Assembly: GCA_016864895.1 (NCBI GenBank)
Contig: CP046107.1
Span: 124,001 to 188,000 of the forward strand
Length of the DNA: 64,000 nucleotides
Direction: 5' to 3'
From: Neisseriaceae bacterium
Lineage (GTDB): Bacteria > Pseudomonadota > Gammaproteobacteria > Burkholderiales > Neisseriaceae
Under the pieces are notes generated by a model, which saw only the letters and a list, made by a program, of their open reading frames with translations, ran no database searches and was not told where the DNA came from. The position numbers were made by a program, and so were the translations under genes. This document shows, one piece after another, positions 42,788 through 52,947 of this stretch; the first letter of the stretch is position 1, and each line of letters begins with the position of its first letter.

Positions 42788-43456
42788 AAACAATGAATTT
42801 AATAATTCTGAATGTACGTTATGATACCGAGTTTATAAAAAAAGTAAATGGTGTATTTGTCTCAAAAACATTTGAGACAAGTAGGATATTTTTTTTTTAC
42901 ATTTCACTGGTAAAAAATTATTTCTGATAGGGAATATTTGGGTAGGAATAAATGATTCTTTTTAATTGAAGGATATTTTCTAAATATATAAATGATCCTT
43001 TTAGGAAAATTATTGGATGTTTAGCACTAGTTGATATTTTAAAATGAGTAGTATTGATGCTAAGTTTATGACCTATCGATAGGACTTAAGTTAGTCTATT
43101 TAATTTAGAGAAGCAATAAAAAAATATCCATTCCTGTTTGGATTAATGTTAATTTAATGTTAATTCTAATATTTATAGAATAAGTACTGAAAATCATATT
43201 GCCATTTGATTTGATTTCAAGGACAATAAAAAACGTTTATATGTACGTTATTGGTTCTTACTGGAGAAGGTAGCAAGAAAACATATCAATATAGTATCTG
43301 AAAATTTAACAAATGATAGAGCGAACAAAAATCAATTATTTGCTTTAGGCCGATTTAACTCAAAGGTTTGATTACTTTTAGGTTCAATAATTTAAGCAAA
43401 AAAGAAAGATGACTGTATCCATCGTTCTATTTATCTATTTAAGGTTTAGGTGGATT
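42788..43456. other. Spacer between murJ and fis, with inverted repeats
   Basis: About 670 bases without a recognisable gene. It holds a 10-bp inverted repeat with a 4-base loop (42857-42880), a T-run about 10 bases after it, and a perfect 12-base palindrome CCTATCGATAGG (43072-43083). Broken coding traces between 43230 and 43400 cannot be assigned. It must contain the promoters of murJ (reverse) and fis (forward). Confidence 0.5.
42857..42880. repeat. Inverted repeat, hairpin or operator
   Basis: ttgtctcaaa and tttgagacaa form a perfect 10-bp stem around AACA. On the forward strand a run of T follows 10 bases later; on the reverse strand it would sit in the murJ 5' leader. It may be a terminator-like hairpin or a dyad operator. 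Confidence 0.45.
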
Positions 43457-43711
43457 ATGACTGAGCAAAAGAAATGTATTACAATTAGCCAATGTATTGA
43501 AGACAATATTACGATTTATTTTGATGAGCTGGAGGGTGAACAACCAACTGGTGTCTATGATATGGTGATGAGCCAAGTAGAAAAATCATTAATTGATCTT
43601 ATATTAGAAAAATGTAGTGGAAACCAAACGAAAGCAGCGAAAATGTTGGGTATTAGTCGTAACTCTTTAAGAGTCAAAATTAAGAAATATAATTTGAACG
43701 TGAAGGGTTGA
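43457..43711 (+). CDS. fis: DNA-binding protein Fis
   Basis: An 84-residue protein from the ATG at 43457, which has a TAGGTGG ribosome site; the frame extends 16 codons further upstream, but those residues do not look like Fis. The C-terminal NQTKAAKMLGISRNSLRVKI is the Fis helix-turn-helix, and the centre has the Fis dimer helices. Fis bends DNA and tunes rRNA and growth-phase promoters. It lies 6 bases before purH and is not behind dusB. Confidence 0.92.
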   Translation: MTEQKKCITISQCIEDNITIYFDELEGEQPTGVYDMVMSQVEKSLIDLILEKCSGNQTKAAKMLGISRNSLRVKIKKYNLNVKG

Positions 43712-43717
43712 TAAATT

Positions 43718-45301
43718 ATGAACCCAGTAGCACGTGCTTTGATTAGCGTTTCTGATAAGACAGGTGTAGTGACATTTGCTCAAGAATTAGAGGAGTTGGG
43801 CATAGAGATTATTTCAACAGGTGGAACAGCAAAACTACTTGCGGATGCAGGTATAAAAATCATTGAAATATCTGATTATACTGGATTTCCGGAGATGTTG
43901 GACGGTCGAGTAAAAACCCTACATCCGAGAGTTCATGGAGGCATTTTAGCAAGAAGAGACTCTAAAGAGCATATGGATACAATCTCTAATTATAATATTG
44001 GAACCATAGATTTAGTATGCGTTAATTTATATCCTTTTAAAGAAACTATTGAAAAGAAAGCTTGTACGTTAGAAGATGCCATTGAAAATATTGATATTGG
44101 TGGGCCAACAATGATTCGTTCAGCAGCCAAAAATTGGCAATCTGTGGCAATAGTGACTGATACTGATGATTATTCTAAAATTATTCAAGAATTAAAGTCA
44201 TCCAATAAATGTCAATTAAGTAAACAAACACTTTTTACGCTGTCTGCTAAGGCGTTTTCTCATACTGCTCAATATGATGGATTAATAAGTAACTATTTAA
44301 CCTCAGTTAATTTGGAAAAGCTATCAGGAGAACCCTATCTAGAATTATTTCCACAACAATTAAACCAGCAATGGATAAAAGTACAAGATTTACGCTATGG
44401 AGAAAATCCTCATCAAAAAGCTGCTTTTTATCGGGATATTCAACCTTTAGCTGGTAGTTTATCATCTTATCAACAATTGCAGGGAAAAGAGCTTTCATAT
44501 AATAACTTGGTGGATTCAGATACAGCATGGGAAGCTGTTAAAGTATTTGATGAACCTGCTTGTGTGATTGTAAAACATGCCAATCCTTGTGGGGTGGCAA
44601 TAGCAACTGATAGCCTGTCTGCCTATTTAGCAGCGTATGAAACTGATAAAACTAGTGCATTTGGAGGTATTATTGCTTTTAATCGTAGAGTAGATGCAAA
44701 GACAGTAGAAACTATTTTAGCCAACCAGTTTATGGAATTATTAATCGCACCTGACTTTGAGGTAAAGGCATTGGAATTAATGACGGTTAAAAAAAATGTC
44801 CGAGTATTAAAGATTCCATTAGAGCACAAATATAATCACTATGAAATAAAACGAATTAGTGGAGGGGTGTTAGTACAAACTCCAGATATTCACTTACTTT
44901 CAAAAGATGATTTCAAGGTAGTATCAAAATGTCAACCGAGTAATTCGCAATTGAAAGATTTATTATTTTTATGGAAAGTAGTTCAATTTGTAAAATCCAA
45001 TGCAGTAGTGTTTGGAAAAGACGGTAGAACCTATGGTGTGGGTGCAGGTCAGATGAGTCGGGTGGATTCCACTTGGATTGCACAACGTAAGGCTAAAGAA
45101 GCAGGTTTTGATTTAACTAATGCTGTTGCAGCTTCAGATGCTTTTTTTCCTTTTAGAGATGGAATAGATGTCATTGCAGAACAAGGAATTAAAGCAGTTA
45201 TTCATCCTGGAGGTTCTATGCGAGATGGAGAAGTTATTCAAGCAGCTGATGAACACAATATGGTAATGGTATTAACAGGCATTAGACATTTTAGACACTA
45301 G
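43718..45301 (+). CDS. purH: Bifunctional AICAR formyltransferase / IMP cyclohydrolase
   Basis: This 527-residue enzyme does the last two steps of IMP synthesis. The N-terminal MGS-like cyclohydrolase domain shows SDKTG, STGGTA and [16 protein letters not shown]. The C-terminal AICAR transformylase domain has [18 protein letters not shown] and DAFFPFRDG. The length is normal. It sits in the run fis-purH-hldD-lipoprotein-apaH with gaps under 20 bases. Confidence 0.97.
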   Translation: MNPVARALISVSDKTGVVTFAQELEELGIEIISTGGTAKLLADAGIKIIEISDYTGFPEMLDGRVKTLHPRVHGGILARRDSKEHMDTISNYNIGTIDLVCVNLYPFKETIEKKACTLEDAIENIDIGGPTMIRSAAKNWQSVAIVTDTDDYSKIIQELKSSNKCQLSKQTLFTLSAKAFSHTAQYDGLISNYLTSVNLEKLSGEPYLELFPQQLNQQWIKVQDLRYGENPHQKAAFYRDIQPLAGSLSSYQQLQGKELSYNNLVDSDTAWEAVKVFDEPACVIVKHANPCGVAIATDSLSAYLAAYETDKTSAFGGIIAFNRRVDAKTVETILANQFMELLIAPDFEVKALELMTVKKNVRVLKIPLEHKYNHYEIKRISGGVLVQTPDIHLLSKDDFKVVSKCQPSNSQLKDLLFLWKVVQFVKSNAVVFGKDGRTYGVGAGQMSRVDSTWIAQRKAKEAGFDLTNAVAASDAFFPFRDGIDVIAEQGIKAVIHPGGSMRDGEVIQAADEHNMVMVLTGIRHFRH

Positions 45302-45308
45302 GGAGATT

Positions 45309-46322
45309 ATGACTTATTATTATGTTGTGACAGGAGCAGCAGGATTGATAGGCAGTAATATTATTAGTGCTCTCAATAAAAGGGGCATTGAAAATATTAT
45401 TGCGGTTGATGATTTAACAGAAGGTAATAAATTTCTGAATATTGTTGATAGTAATATAGCATACTACTATGATAAAGCAGAGTTTATACAGTATGTTTGT
45501 AAACATCGTTTGAGTGATTTTAAAATATTGGCAATATTCCATGAAGGTGCTTGTTCTGACACGATGAATCATGACGGTCGATTCATGATGTCGAATAATT
45601 ATCAATATACTGTTGACTTATTTCATTGGGCTCAAGATAAAAAAATTCCTTTCTTGTATGCATCAAGTGCAGCAGTGTATGGTAAGGGAACAATATTTAG
45701 AGAATCTAGAGAATATGAAAGTCCTTTAAATGTTTATGGATATTCTAAATTTTTATTTGACCAGTATTTGAGAGGCTATTTAAAAAATAAAAAGTTAAAA
45801 TCCCAAGTGGTTGGTTTTCGTTACTTCAATGTATATGGTTTGCATGAACAACATAAGGGTCGTATGGCATCAGTTGCTTTTCATCACTTCAACCAGTTTA
45901 ATAAAAAGGGTTATGTGGAATTGTTTGGTGGGTATGATGGTTATGAAAATGGAGAGCAAAAGAGAGATTTTATATCTGTAGAAGATGTTGTTAAAGTAAA
46001 TTTGTATTTCTTGAATAATCCTAATAAATCAGGAATTTATAATTTAGGTACTGGAAACAGTGAATCGTTTAATGAATTAGCTAAAGTCACAGTGAATACT
46101 ATTCGTCAATCTCAAAATAAAGAGAAATTATCTCTAGATGAAATGGTAGAGCAAGGCTTGATTCGTTATATCGATTTTCCCAATAATTTAAAAGGAAAGT
46201 ATCAAAGTTTTACTCAGGCAGATATAAGTCAATTACGTCAATCAGGTTATCATGATGATTTTTTGTCATTGGAAGAAGGTGTATCTCGATATATGAATCA
46301 ATTATTAAAACAAAACAACTAA
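45309..46322 (+). CDS. hldD: ADP-L-glycero-D-manno-heptose 6-epimerase
   Basis: This 337-residue short-chain epimerase makes the heptose donor for the lipopolysaccharide inner core. It has the Rossmann motif GAAGLIGSN near the N-terminus and the YxxxK pair Tyr143/Lys147. FHEGACSDT and GYDGYENGEQKRDFI are typical of HldD. It starts 7 bases after purH. Its presence means an LPS or LOS with heptose is expected. Confidence 0.95.
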   Translation: MTYYYVVTGAAGLIGSNIISALNKRGIENIIAVDDLTEGNKFLNIVDSNIAYYYDKAEFIQYVCKHRLSDFKILAIFHEGACSDTMNHDGRFMMSNNYQYTVDLFHWAQDKKIPFLYASSAAVYGKGTIFRESREYESPLNVYGYSKFLFDQYLRGYLKNKKLKSQVVGFRYFNVYGLHEQHKGRMASVAFHHFNQFNKKGYVELFGGYDGYENGEQKRDFISVEDVVKVNLYFLNNPNKSGIYNLGTGNSESFNELAKVTVNTIRQSQNKEKLSLDEMVEQGLIRYIDFPNNLKGKYQSFTQADISQLRQSGYHDDFLSLEEGVSRYMNQLLKQNN

Positions 46323-46340
46323 GAAATAGGGAGATATACT

Positions 46341-47372
46341 GTGTTAAGAATAATAGGGTTATTCTTATTAAGCGGATTGACAATATCTTGTACCACTGTT
46401 GAGATGGACAATACACCTGCAATCAATGCTACACTTCAGGCAGATTATCATGGATTTGATTACCAAGGTAATTATGTGTGGGCAGGTGCTATGAATCTGG
46501 CTTGGACAGAAATGAGTGAGCATGTGATAGGGGCACCGATTCAGGTAAGATCTAATCTTCAACAAGTTCAAAATAGGGTCAACTCTTATAATCATCCAGT
46601 TTTTACTAGAAATGATATTAGTGTTGATAGTTTCTATATTAAGAGTGGTTATGGACAAAAGACCATTAACTTAATCAATCGAGAGGTAAAACAAAAATTT
46701 CCTCAAAAAAGTCTTCCTGATTTGAAAATTAATTTAGGGGATAAAGATATTATTAGTTATGCTTATTTACTAAAAGAGGTGCAATACAAAACACCTTTCT
46801 CAGTTTCTACTCTTAATTTTAATGGGCAAACAGTACAAGCTTTTTCTGCAACAAACACAAAAATGAGGAATAATATTCAAATTTTACAGTATGATAATGA
46901 TGATCGATTTGTTTTGGAATTGAAGCTTAAAGATGTAAAAGATAAGCTTTTTTTGGTTAAAGGCTATGAAAATACTTCAGCTAAGGAGATTATTCAACTT
47001 ATTGATAATAATATCGGTAGTTCTGAGAAACTTAATAGTAGAGATGAATTTAAAGCACCTAAATTAGTTTTAGATGTGAGTCACCAACATCAGGACTTTA
47101 TTAATCTGCCAATTACAAATACTGGATTTGAAAACTATGTCATTAGTACTATGATAGAAAATATTAAATTTAATATGGATGAGATAGGCGCTAAAGTTGA
47201 AAATGAAGCTTATATTGGATTTACAAGTTCGGCTTCATCAGTAGTGAATACACCTAAAAGACTTATTTTAGACAAACCTTATTGGATTATAATGAAGGAT
47301 TCACAAGGACAGTCACCTTATTTTATTCTTGGGGTAAAAAATAGTAAGTTAATGCAAAAAATTGGAAAGTAA
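46341..47372 (+). CDS. Putative exported protein or lipoprotein, faintly serpin-like
   Basis: This 343-residue protein starts with GTG after GGGAG. The N-terminus is hydrophobic and ends in TISC (Cys17), a possible but imperfect lipobox. I cannot place it in a family with certainty. The C-terminal third has a segment with the order DEIGAKVENEA, a variable stretch, then LDKPYWIIM and PYFILGV. This resembles the hinge, reactive loop and final strands of serpins; NLAWTEMSEHVI near the N-terminus would also fit. That likeness is my impression and not proven. It lies between hldD and apaH with short gaps and is likely in the same operon. Confidence 0.6.
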   Translation: MLRIIGLFLLSGLTISCTTVEMDNTPAINATLQADYHGFDYQGNYVWAGAMNLAWTEMSEHVIGAPIQVRSNLQQVQNRVNSYNHPVFTRNDISVDSFYIKSGYGQKTINLINREVKQKFPQKSLPDLKINLGDKDIISYAYLLKEVQYKTPFSVSTLNFNGQTVQAFSATNTKMRNNIQILQYDNDDRFVLELKLKDVKDKLFLVKGYENTSAKEIIQLIDNNIGSSEKLNSRDEFKAPKLVLDVSHQHQDFINLPITNTGFENYVISTMIENIKFNMDEIGAKVENEAYIGFTSSASSVVNTPKRLILDKPYWIIMKDSQGQSPYFILGVKNSKLMQKIGK

Positions 47373-47377
47373 AATAA

Positions 47378-48181
47378 ATGGCACACTATGTAGTAGGGGA
47401 TGTTCATGGTTGCTATACTATTTTGAATGATTTATTGAAATTAATTAATTTTAATTACGGTAAAGACAGCCTTTGGTTTACGGGAGACGTCATCAATCGT
47501 GGATCTGAATCTTTGCAAACCATGCGTTTTATTAAAAAACATGATGACTGCATGCAAATGGTTTTAGGAAATCATGATATACATTTATTGTATCTGGATA
47601 CGGTAAGATCTTGTCCTAATAAGAAAAAGGATACCCTTGCCCCTATTTTAGAAGCGTCTGACTCAAAACAACTTATTGACTGGTTAAGACAACAACCTTT
47701 GTATTTGCAAAATGAACATTATATTGTTGTGCATGCAGGGGTTTTTCCTGAGTGGTCTATAGAGGATATGAAACAAAATGGTGATGAACTATCTGATTGG
47801 TTACGAGGAGAGCATTATGTAAATCTTTTAAATAATATTTACGGAGATTTACCTGATGAATATTCAAAAGATTTACATGGTTTTGAGAGATTAAGATTTA
47901 ATATGAATGTTTTTACACGTATGAGGGCTCTTTATCGATGGAATAAAAAGCTGGATTTTAAATTTAAATCTTCTCTGAATGATATGCCGTTTTACTTGAA
48001 AGCATGGTTTGATTTTGATAATCAACATTTATCAGACAAAAAGATTTTATTTGGTCACTGGTCTACTATTGGACTTAATGATGCTGACTATGCGATTTGT
48101 TTAGATACAGGGGCAGTATGGGGGGGGCGGTTAACTGCTTATGATATGGATACTGGTGAAACTTTCAGTGTACCAAATTAG
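47378..48181 (+). CDS. apaH: Bis(5'-nucleosyl)-tetraphosphatase, symmetrical
   Basis: This 267-residue metallophosphatase splits Ap4A into two ADP and also removes Np4 caps from RNA in other bacteria. It has the metal-binding motifs GDVHGC (residues 7-12), GDVINRG and GNHD, plus HAGVFPEW and FGHWS in order. It starts 5 bases after the preceding gene. The length is normal. Confidence 0.95.
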   Translation: MAHYVVGDVHGCYTILNDLLKLINFNYGKDSLWFTGDVINRGSESLQTMRFIKKHDDCMQMVLGNHDIHLLYLDTVRSCPNKKKDTLAPILEASDSKQLIDWLRQQPLYLQNEHYIVVHAGVFPEWSIEDMKQNGDELSDWLRGEHYVNLLNNIYGDLPDEYSKDLHGFERLRFNMNVFTRMRALYRWNKKLDFKFKSSLNDMPFYLKAWFDFDNQHLSDKKILFGHWSTIGLNDADYAICLDTGAVWGGRLTAYDMDTGETFSVPN

Positions 48182-48365
48182 TGTATCAAATTATTTTGTT
48201 ATTGATTCTTTCTTTTAAAAAATAAAATTATGTTACAATAGTCGATTAAAATTTTATGATATTATCTGTCAGATAATTGAAATGTTTAGGTAATCAGTGA
48301 TTTAAAGTAACAATTTTTAGATTCTTAACAATTTATAAATAATTATAGTTAGTGGAAGGTTTATA

Positions 48366-49676
48366 ATGGCTGTTGAAATTGAAACGTTAGATGGATTAGA
48401 AAGAAAGCTAATTTTATCTTTAGCATGGGAAGAAATCAATAAAGAAGTCACCATTCGTTTAAAGGACACTCAAAAAAGGGTTCGGTTGGATGGGTTTCGT
48501 CCTGGGAAGACACCATTGAAAATGATTCAAAATATGTATGGGCAATCCATTCAAAATGACGTTTTAAATGATAAGGCCTTTAAAAATTTCTATAAAATTG
48601 TTAATGATGAAAAAATTGCCTTAGCAGGATTAAAGAAATTAGAAGCTTTACCACAAGACAATGATAAAGCAGTGATTAAGGTAGCAGCTTTTTTTGAGGT
48701 AATTCCCGAAAGTATTGAATTGGGGGATTTGTCTAAAAAAGAATTAAATAAAGTTGTTTGTGAAGTCACTGATGAAGATGTGGAAAAAACATTAAAAGTA
48801 TTACAAAAACAAAGGGTAAAATATGAATCTGTCACTCGTGCTGCACAAGAGACTGATAGGGCTACCATAGATTTTACTGGAAAAATTGATGGTGAAGTAT
48901 TTGAGGGAGGTTCTGCTAAGGACTATTCAATTATTCTGGGTTCTGGTCAAATGTTACCTGAATTTGAAAAAGCGATTATCAATTTAAAACCTGGTGAGTC
49001 TAAGGATAATATAGAAATTAATTTTCCTGAAAATTATCATGGTAAAGATGTAGCGGGGAAAAAAGCCATATTTACTATTGTGCTAAAGAAACTAGAAGAA
49101 GAGATCTTGCCGGTTTTGGATCAGGAATTTGCTAGATCACTTGGAATTGAGAATGGCGATGTGGTGAAAATGAAAGAAGAAATCAAAATAAATCTAGTTC
49201 GTGAAGTTGCAAGGCGAGTTGCTTTGGTCAATAAGGAGGCGGTTATTGCCTTATTATTAGATGCTGCAAGTTTTGATGTACCTAAAGTAATGGTGGAACG
49301 TGAGGTGTCTAGATTACAAAAGCAAGCTCAGCAAAATTTCTTGAATCAAGGAGTGAGTAAAGAAAATATTCCAGAACTTCCGGAAGATTTGTTTAAGGAA
49401 AAAGCAGAGAAGTCAGTGAAGATTGGTTTAATTTTAAATCAAATAATGGATAAAGAGTCATTAGTAGCAACTAAAGAGCAAGTGAAGGCAGTAATAGAAG
49501 ATATAGCTCAGAATTATGAAGATCCAGAGGAAGTATTACGCTATTATATGAATAATAAGGATGAGTATGCTAATGCACAATCAATGGCAACCGAGAAAAA
49601 TATTGTTGATTTTGTACTGGCAAAGGTGAAAACAAAAGATATTAAACAAAGTTTTGATGAACTGATGAAAGTATAA
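48366..49676 (+). CDS. tig: Trigger factor (ribosome-associated chaperone)
   Basis: This 436-residue protein is a peptidyl-prolyl isomerase that binds nascent chains at the ribosome exit. The N-terminal ribosome-binding domain has the signature GFRPGKTPLKMI. A central FKBP-like domain (RATIDFTGKIDGEVFEGG) and a long alpha-helical C-terminal domain follow. It starts a tig / clpP-clpX order conserved in proteobacteria. A terminator-like hairpin separates it from clpP. Confidence 0.97.
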   Translation: MAVEIETLDGLERKLILSLAWEEINKEVTIRLKDTQKRVRLDGFRPGKTPLKMIQNMYGQSIQNDVLNDKAFKNFYKIVNDEKIALAGLKKLEALPQDNDKAVIKVAAFFEVIPESIELGDLSKKELNKVVCEVTDEDVEKTLKVLQKQRVKYESVTRAAQETDRATIDFTGKIDGEVFEGGSAKDYSIILGSGQMLPEFEKAIINLKPGESKDNIEINFPENYHGKDVAGKKAIFTIVLKKLEEEILPVLDQEFARSLGIENGDVVKMKEEIKINLVREVARRVALVNKEAVIALLLDAASFDVPKVMVEREVSRLQKQAQQNFLNQGVSKENIPELPEDLFKEKAEKSVKIGLILNQIMDKESLVATKEQVKAVIEDIAQNYEDPEEVLRYYMNNKDEYANAQSMATEKNIVDFVLAKVKTKDIKQSFDELMKV

Positions 49677-49713
49677 TTTTATTTAAATTGATGACTTGTT
49701 TTATAGTATTATC

Positions 49714-49745
49714 AAAGCTTAGATACGATTGTATTTAAGCTTTTT
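49714..49745 (+). terminator. Terminator-like hairpin between tig and clpP
   Basis: A 13-bp stem with one G-T pair (49714-49726 with 49731-49743) encloses GATT and is followed by a short T-run. It begins 38 bases after the tig stop and ends 23 bases before clpP, so it could end tig transcripts or limit read-through. Confidence 0.65.
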
Positions 49746-49768
49746 ATGTTTTAGGAGAGAAACAAAAC

Positions 49769-50386
49769 ATGATAACAGCAAACTATTTAGTTCCTACTGT
49801 AATTGAACAAACTGGTAGGGGTGAAAGAGCTTTTGATTTATATTCAAGATTATTAAAAGATAGAATTATTTTTCTAGTTGGCCCTGTTGATGATACCATG
49901 GCCAACTTGATTGTTGCACAGCTATTATTTTTGGAAAGTGAAGATCCGAATAAAGATATTTATTTATATGTGAATTCTCCAGGAGGATCAATTACTGCGG
50001 GTATGGCAATTTATGATACTATGAATTATATTAACCCAGAGGTATCTACTATTTGTACTGGTATGGCTGCTAGTATGGGGGCTTTTTTGCTTTCTTCTGG
50101 GGTTAAGGGGAAAAGATTAGCCTTACCTAATAGTCGTATTATGATTCATCAACCATTAATTAGTGGGGGATTATCTGGTCAAGCATCAGATATTGAAATT
50201 CATGCGAAGGAATTGATTAAAACAAAACAAATTATGAATAAGCTATTAGCAAAAAATTGTGGTAGGTCGGTAGAAGAAGTAGAAAAAGACACAGATAGAG
50301 ATAATTTTTTGTCGGCGGCAGAAGCACAAAACTATGGCTTAATTGATCGAGTAGTTACTTATAGATCTGATGTAAAAGGGAAATAA
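49769..50386 (+). CDS. clpP: ATP-dependent Clp protease proteolytic subunit
   Basis: This 205-residue serine protease forms the barrel that degrades proteins fed by ClpX or ClpA. The catalytic triad is visible: Ser102 in GMAASMGAF, His127 in MIHQP and Asp178 in DRDNFLSA. A short propeptide is expected. GGAG precedes the ATG and clpX follows after 6 bases. Confidence 0.97.
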   Translation: MITANYLVPTVIEQTGRGERAFDLYSRLLKDRIIFLVGPVDDTMANLIVAQLLFLESEDPNKDIYLYVNSPGGSITAGMAIYDTMNYINPEVSTICTGMAASMGAFLLSSGVKGKRLALPNSRIMIHQPLISGGLSGQASDIEIHAKELIKTKQIMNKLLAKNCGRSVEEVEKDTDRDNFLSAAEAQNYGLIDRVVTYRSDVKGK

Positions 50387-50392
50387 ATAATT

Positions 50393-51667
50393 ATGACAAA
50401 AGAAATCAACTGTTGTGACTTCTGTGGTAGAAGCGTAGATGAAGTAAATACTTTAATTCAAGGAAAGAATGCCTGTATTTGTGATTCATGCATAAGGGAA
50501 AGTATTCATTATTTGGAACTACAAGAATCCTCAGATAGAGAAAGTTCTCAATCAGATACTAAATTTAATTTACCTACACCACAGGAGATTGTAGATAATT
50601 TGAATGGCTATGTTATTGGGCAAGAAGATGCAAAAAAATCTTTAGCAGTAGCTGTCTATAATCACTATAAGAGGTTAAAAAATAAAGATAAAATAGATGA
50701 AAATACGGTTGAAATTAGCAAAAGTAATATTCTATTAATTGGGTCAACAGGGTCTGGAAAAACTTTGTTAGCACAGTCATTAGCCAGAAAATTGGATGTA
50801 CCTTTTGTAATTGCGGATGCTACTACTTTAACAGAAGCAGGTTATGTAGGAGAAGATGTTGAGCAAATTATTACTAAATTGTTAAATACATGTAATTTTG
50901 ATATTGAAAGTGCACAGGGAGGAATTATTTATATTGATGAAATTGATAAGATAGCTCGTAAAAGTGAAAATCCTTCTATTACTCGTGACGTATCTGGTGA
51001 AGGTGTTCAGCAAGCATTGTTAAAAATTATAGAAGGAACTGTTGCATCTGTTCCGCCTCAAGGCGGACGTAAACATCCTAATCAGGAATTCTTGAATGTA
51101 GATACTTCTAATATTTTGTTTATTTGTGGGGGTGCTTTTGACGGTTTAGAGAAAATTATTCAAAAAAGATCTGAACCAGGTGGTATTGGATTTGGTGCTA
51201 AACTCTCGAATAAAGATGAGAAAGATATTTCTAGCTTACTAAAGCAAGTGGAACCTGATGACTTAACACGTTTTGGTTTAATTCCCGAGTTAATTGGACG
51301 TCTGCCTGTCATTTCTACTTTGGAAGAATTAGATGAAGAAGCTTTGATACGTATTTTGACAGAACCCAAAAATGCTATTCTAAAACAATATCAAGCCTTG
51401 CTGGAAATGGAGGGAGTAGGCTTGAAAATCATGCCTTCTGCTTTAAGAAGTATAGCAAGAGAAGCTAAAGATAAAAAAACAGGAGCTAGAGGTCTGCGTT
51501 CCATAATGGAAAAATTACTTTTAGATGTTATGTATGAGGTACCTCAAGATAAGACCATAAAGCAAGTTGTCATAACTAAAGAAAATGTAGAGAAAGGTAC
51601 CAAACCAGAATATATTAGGGAAGAAAATCTTAAGAATGAAAAATCTAAAAAAAAGAAAGTTTCATGA
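50393..51667 (+). CDS. clpX: ATP-dependent Clp protease ATP-binding subunit
   Basis: This 424-residue AAA+ unfoldase delivers substrates to ClpP. The N-terminal zinc-binding domain has Cys8, Cys11, Cys30 and Cys33. The AAA+ core shows Walker [10 protein letters not shown] (~118-126), Walker [11 protein letters not shown], the RKHPNQEF region and an IGF loop in PGGIGFGA for ClpP docking. The C-terminal sensor-2 GARGLR is intact. It is co-transcribed with clpP. Confidence 0.97.
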   Translation: MTKEINCCDFCGRSVDEVNTLIQGKNACICDSCIRESIHYLELQESSDRESSQSDTKFNLPTPQEIVDNLNGYVIGQEDAKKSLAVAVYNHYKRLKNKDKIDENTVEISKSNILLIGSTGSGKTLLAQSLARKLDVPFVIADATTLTEAGYVGEDVEQIITKLLNTCNFDIESAQGGIIYIDEIDKIARKSENPSITRDVSGEGVQQALLKIIEGTVASVPPQGGRKHPNQEFLNVDTSNILFICGGAFDGLEKIIQKRSEPGGIGFGAKLSNKDEKDISSLLKQVEPDDLTRFGLIPELIGRLPVISTLEELDEEALIRILTEPKNAILKQYQALLEMEGVGLKIMPSALRSIAREAKDKKTGARGLRSIMEKLLLDVMYEVPQDKTIKQVVITKENVEKGTKPEYIREENLKNEKSKKKKVS

Positions 51668-51782
51668 AATAAAAAATAAACTATCTTTTTAATAAATTTT
51701 TATTATCAACTTATTAAAAAAATTTGGTTACAATCGCGGTGGTATTTTATTTTTTTTTAAAGTTTAATTAGGAGGAAAAGGC

Positions 51783-52109
51783 ATGAGTGAGGGGGTTATC
51801 AATACTACAGATCAGGATTTTGAGATAGATGTTTTAAAATCAGATATTCCTGTATTAGTTGATTTTTGGGCACCGTGGTGTGGTCCGTGTCGTATGGTAG
51901 CACCTGTTTTAGAAGATATATCTAAAGAGTATGCGGGTAAAATAAAAGTTGTTAAGTTGGATGTAGAACAAAATCAACAGGTTGCATCTAAATTAGGTAT
52001 TAGAAATATTCCCACAATGAAAATTTATAAAAGTGGTGAAGAGGTGGCTACTAGAGTTGGTGCATTAGGCAAACCTCAGTTAGTTGCATTTATTGATGCT
52101 TCTATTTAA
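51783..52109 (+). CDS. trxA: Thioredoxin 1
   Basis: This 108-residue protein has the redox site WCGPC (residues 32-36), the cis-Pro IPTMKIY segment and normal thioredoxin length, and so should reduce cytoplasmic disulphides. A strong AGGAGG ribosome site lies just before the ATG. It stands alone between clpX and cmk. Confidence 0.96.
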   Translation: MSEGVINTTDQDFEIDVLKSDIPVLVDFWAPWCGPCRMVAPVLEDISKEYAGKIKVVKLDVEQNQQVASKLGIRNIPTMKIYKSGEEVATRVGALGKPQLVAFIDASI

Positions 52110-52167
52110 TTTTTTTTATTATTAAAATAAATGGATAATAGTTGATGGTGGCTATTATTTTCTTATT

Positions 52168-52827
52168 ATGACCACACAAATAATCACGATTGATGGACCT
52201 GTTGCCTCTGGGAAGGGAACGGTTGCCAGTTTAGTAGCAGATGAGTTGGGGTGGTGTCATTTAGATTCCGGAGCATTGTATCGTTCAATCGCTTTAGCAG
52301 CTAAAGATAGTCATATATCTTTTAATGATAGGGGTTCTTTAGTTGAATTGGCTCAAAAAATATCAATTGAATTCATAGGTAACGAAGTATATTTGGATTC
52401 AAAGAAGGTTACAAAAAGTATCAGGGAAGAAGAAATAGGTTTGATCGCTTCACAAATTGCAGTTTTTCCTAACTTGAGACAAGCCTTATTAGAACGACAA
52501 AAACAATTTGCAAAGGCTGGTAATTTAGTAGCAGATGGAAGAGATATGGGATCAGTCGTTTTTCCTGATGCACTGTTAAAGATCTATTTAACGGCTTCTG
52601 CAGAGGAAAGAGCTAAAAGACGATCAATGCAACTTGGTTTGGCAGCTGATTCTGATGAATATCAGCAAATTTATCAGGACATATTACAAAGAGATGATAG
52701 AGATAAAAACCGGGCGGTTGCACCATTAAAACCAGCATATGGAGCTAGAATTATTGATTCTTCTACATTAAGTATTGATGAAACAGTAAAACAAATTATA
52801 AATTGGTATCAAGAATTAATTAGTTGA
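52168..52827 (+). CDS. cmk: Cytidylate kinase
   Basis: This 219-residue enzyme phosphorylates CMP and dCMP. It has the P-loop GPVASGKGT (residues 10-18), LDSGALYRS, DGRDMGSVVFP and a DRDKNRAVAPLKPA lid. It lies about 120 bases before rpsA, a gene pair common in proteobacteria. Confidence 0.96.
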   Translation: MTTQIITIDGPVASGKGTVASLVADELGWCHLDSGALYRSIALAAKDSHISFNDRGSLVELAQKISIEFIGNEVYLDSKKVTKSIREEEIGLIASQIAVFPNLRQALLERQKQFAKAGNLVADGRDMGSVVFPDALLKIYLTASAEERAKRRSMQLGLAADSDEYQQIYQDILQRDDRDKNRAVAPLKPAYGARIIDSSTLSIDETVKQIINWYQELIS

Positions 52828-52947
52828 GTTATAATGTAGGACTTATAATATTGATTTATATAAATTTAACACATATTCACTAAGCCAAGGTAGTGAATTT
52901 TATTAATTGACACAAAAGCATTCTTGGCGGTGCTTGAGATTAATTAC

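Noticed and set aside
52924..52947. Upstream TTG start for ribosomal protein S1
   Set aside because: The ATG at 52948 gives the N-terminus expected from related S1 proteins.
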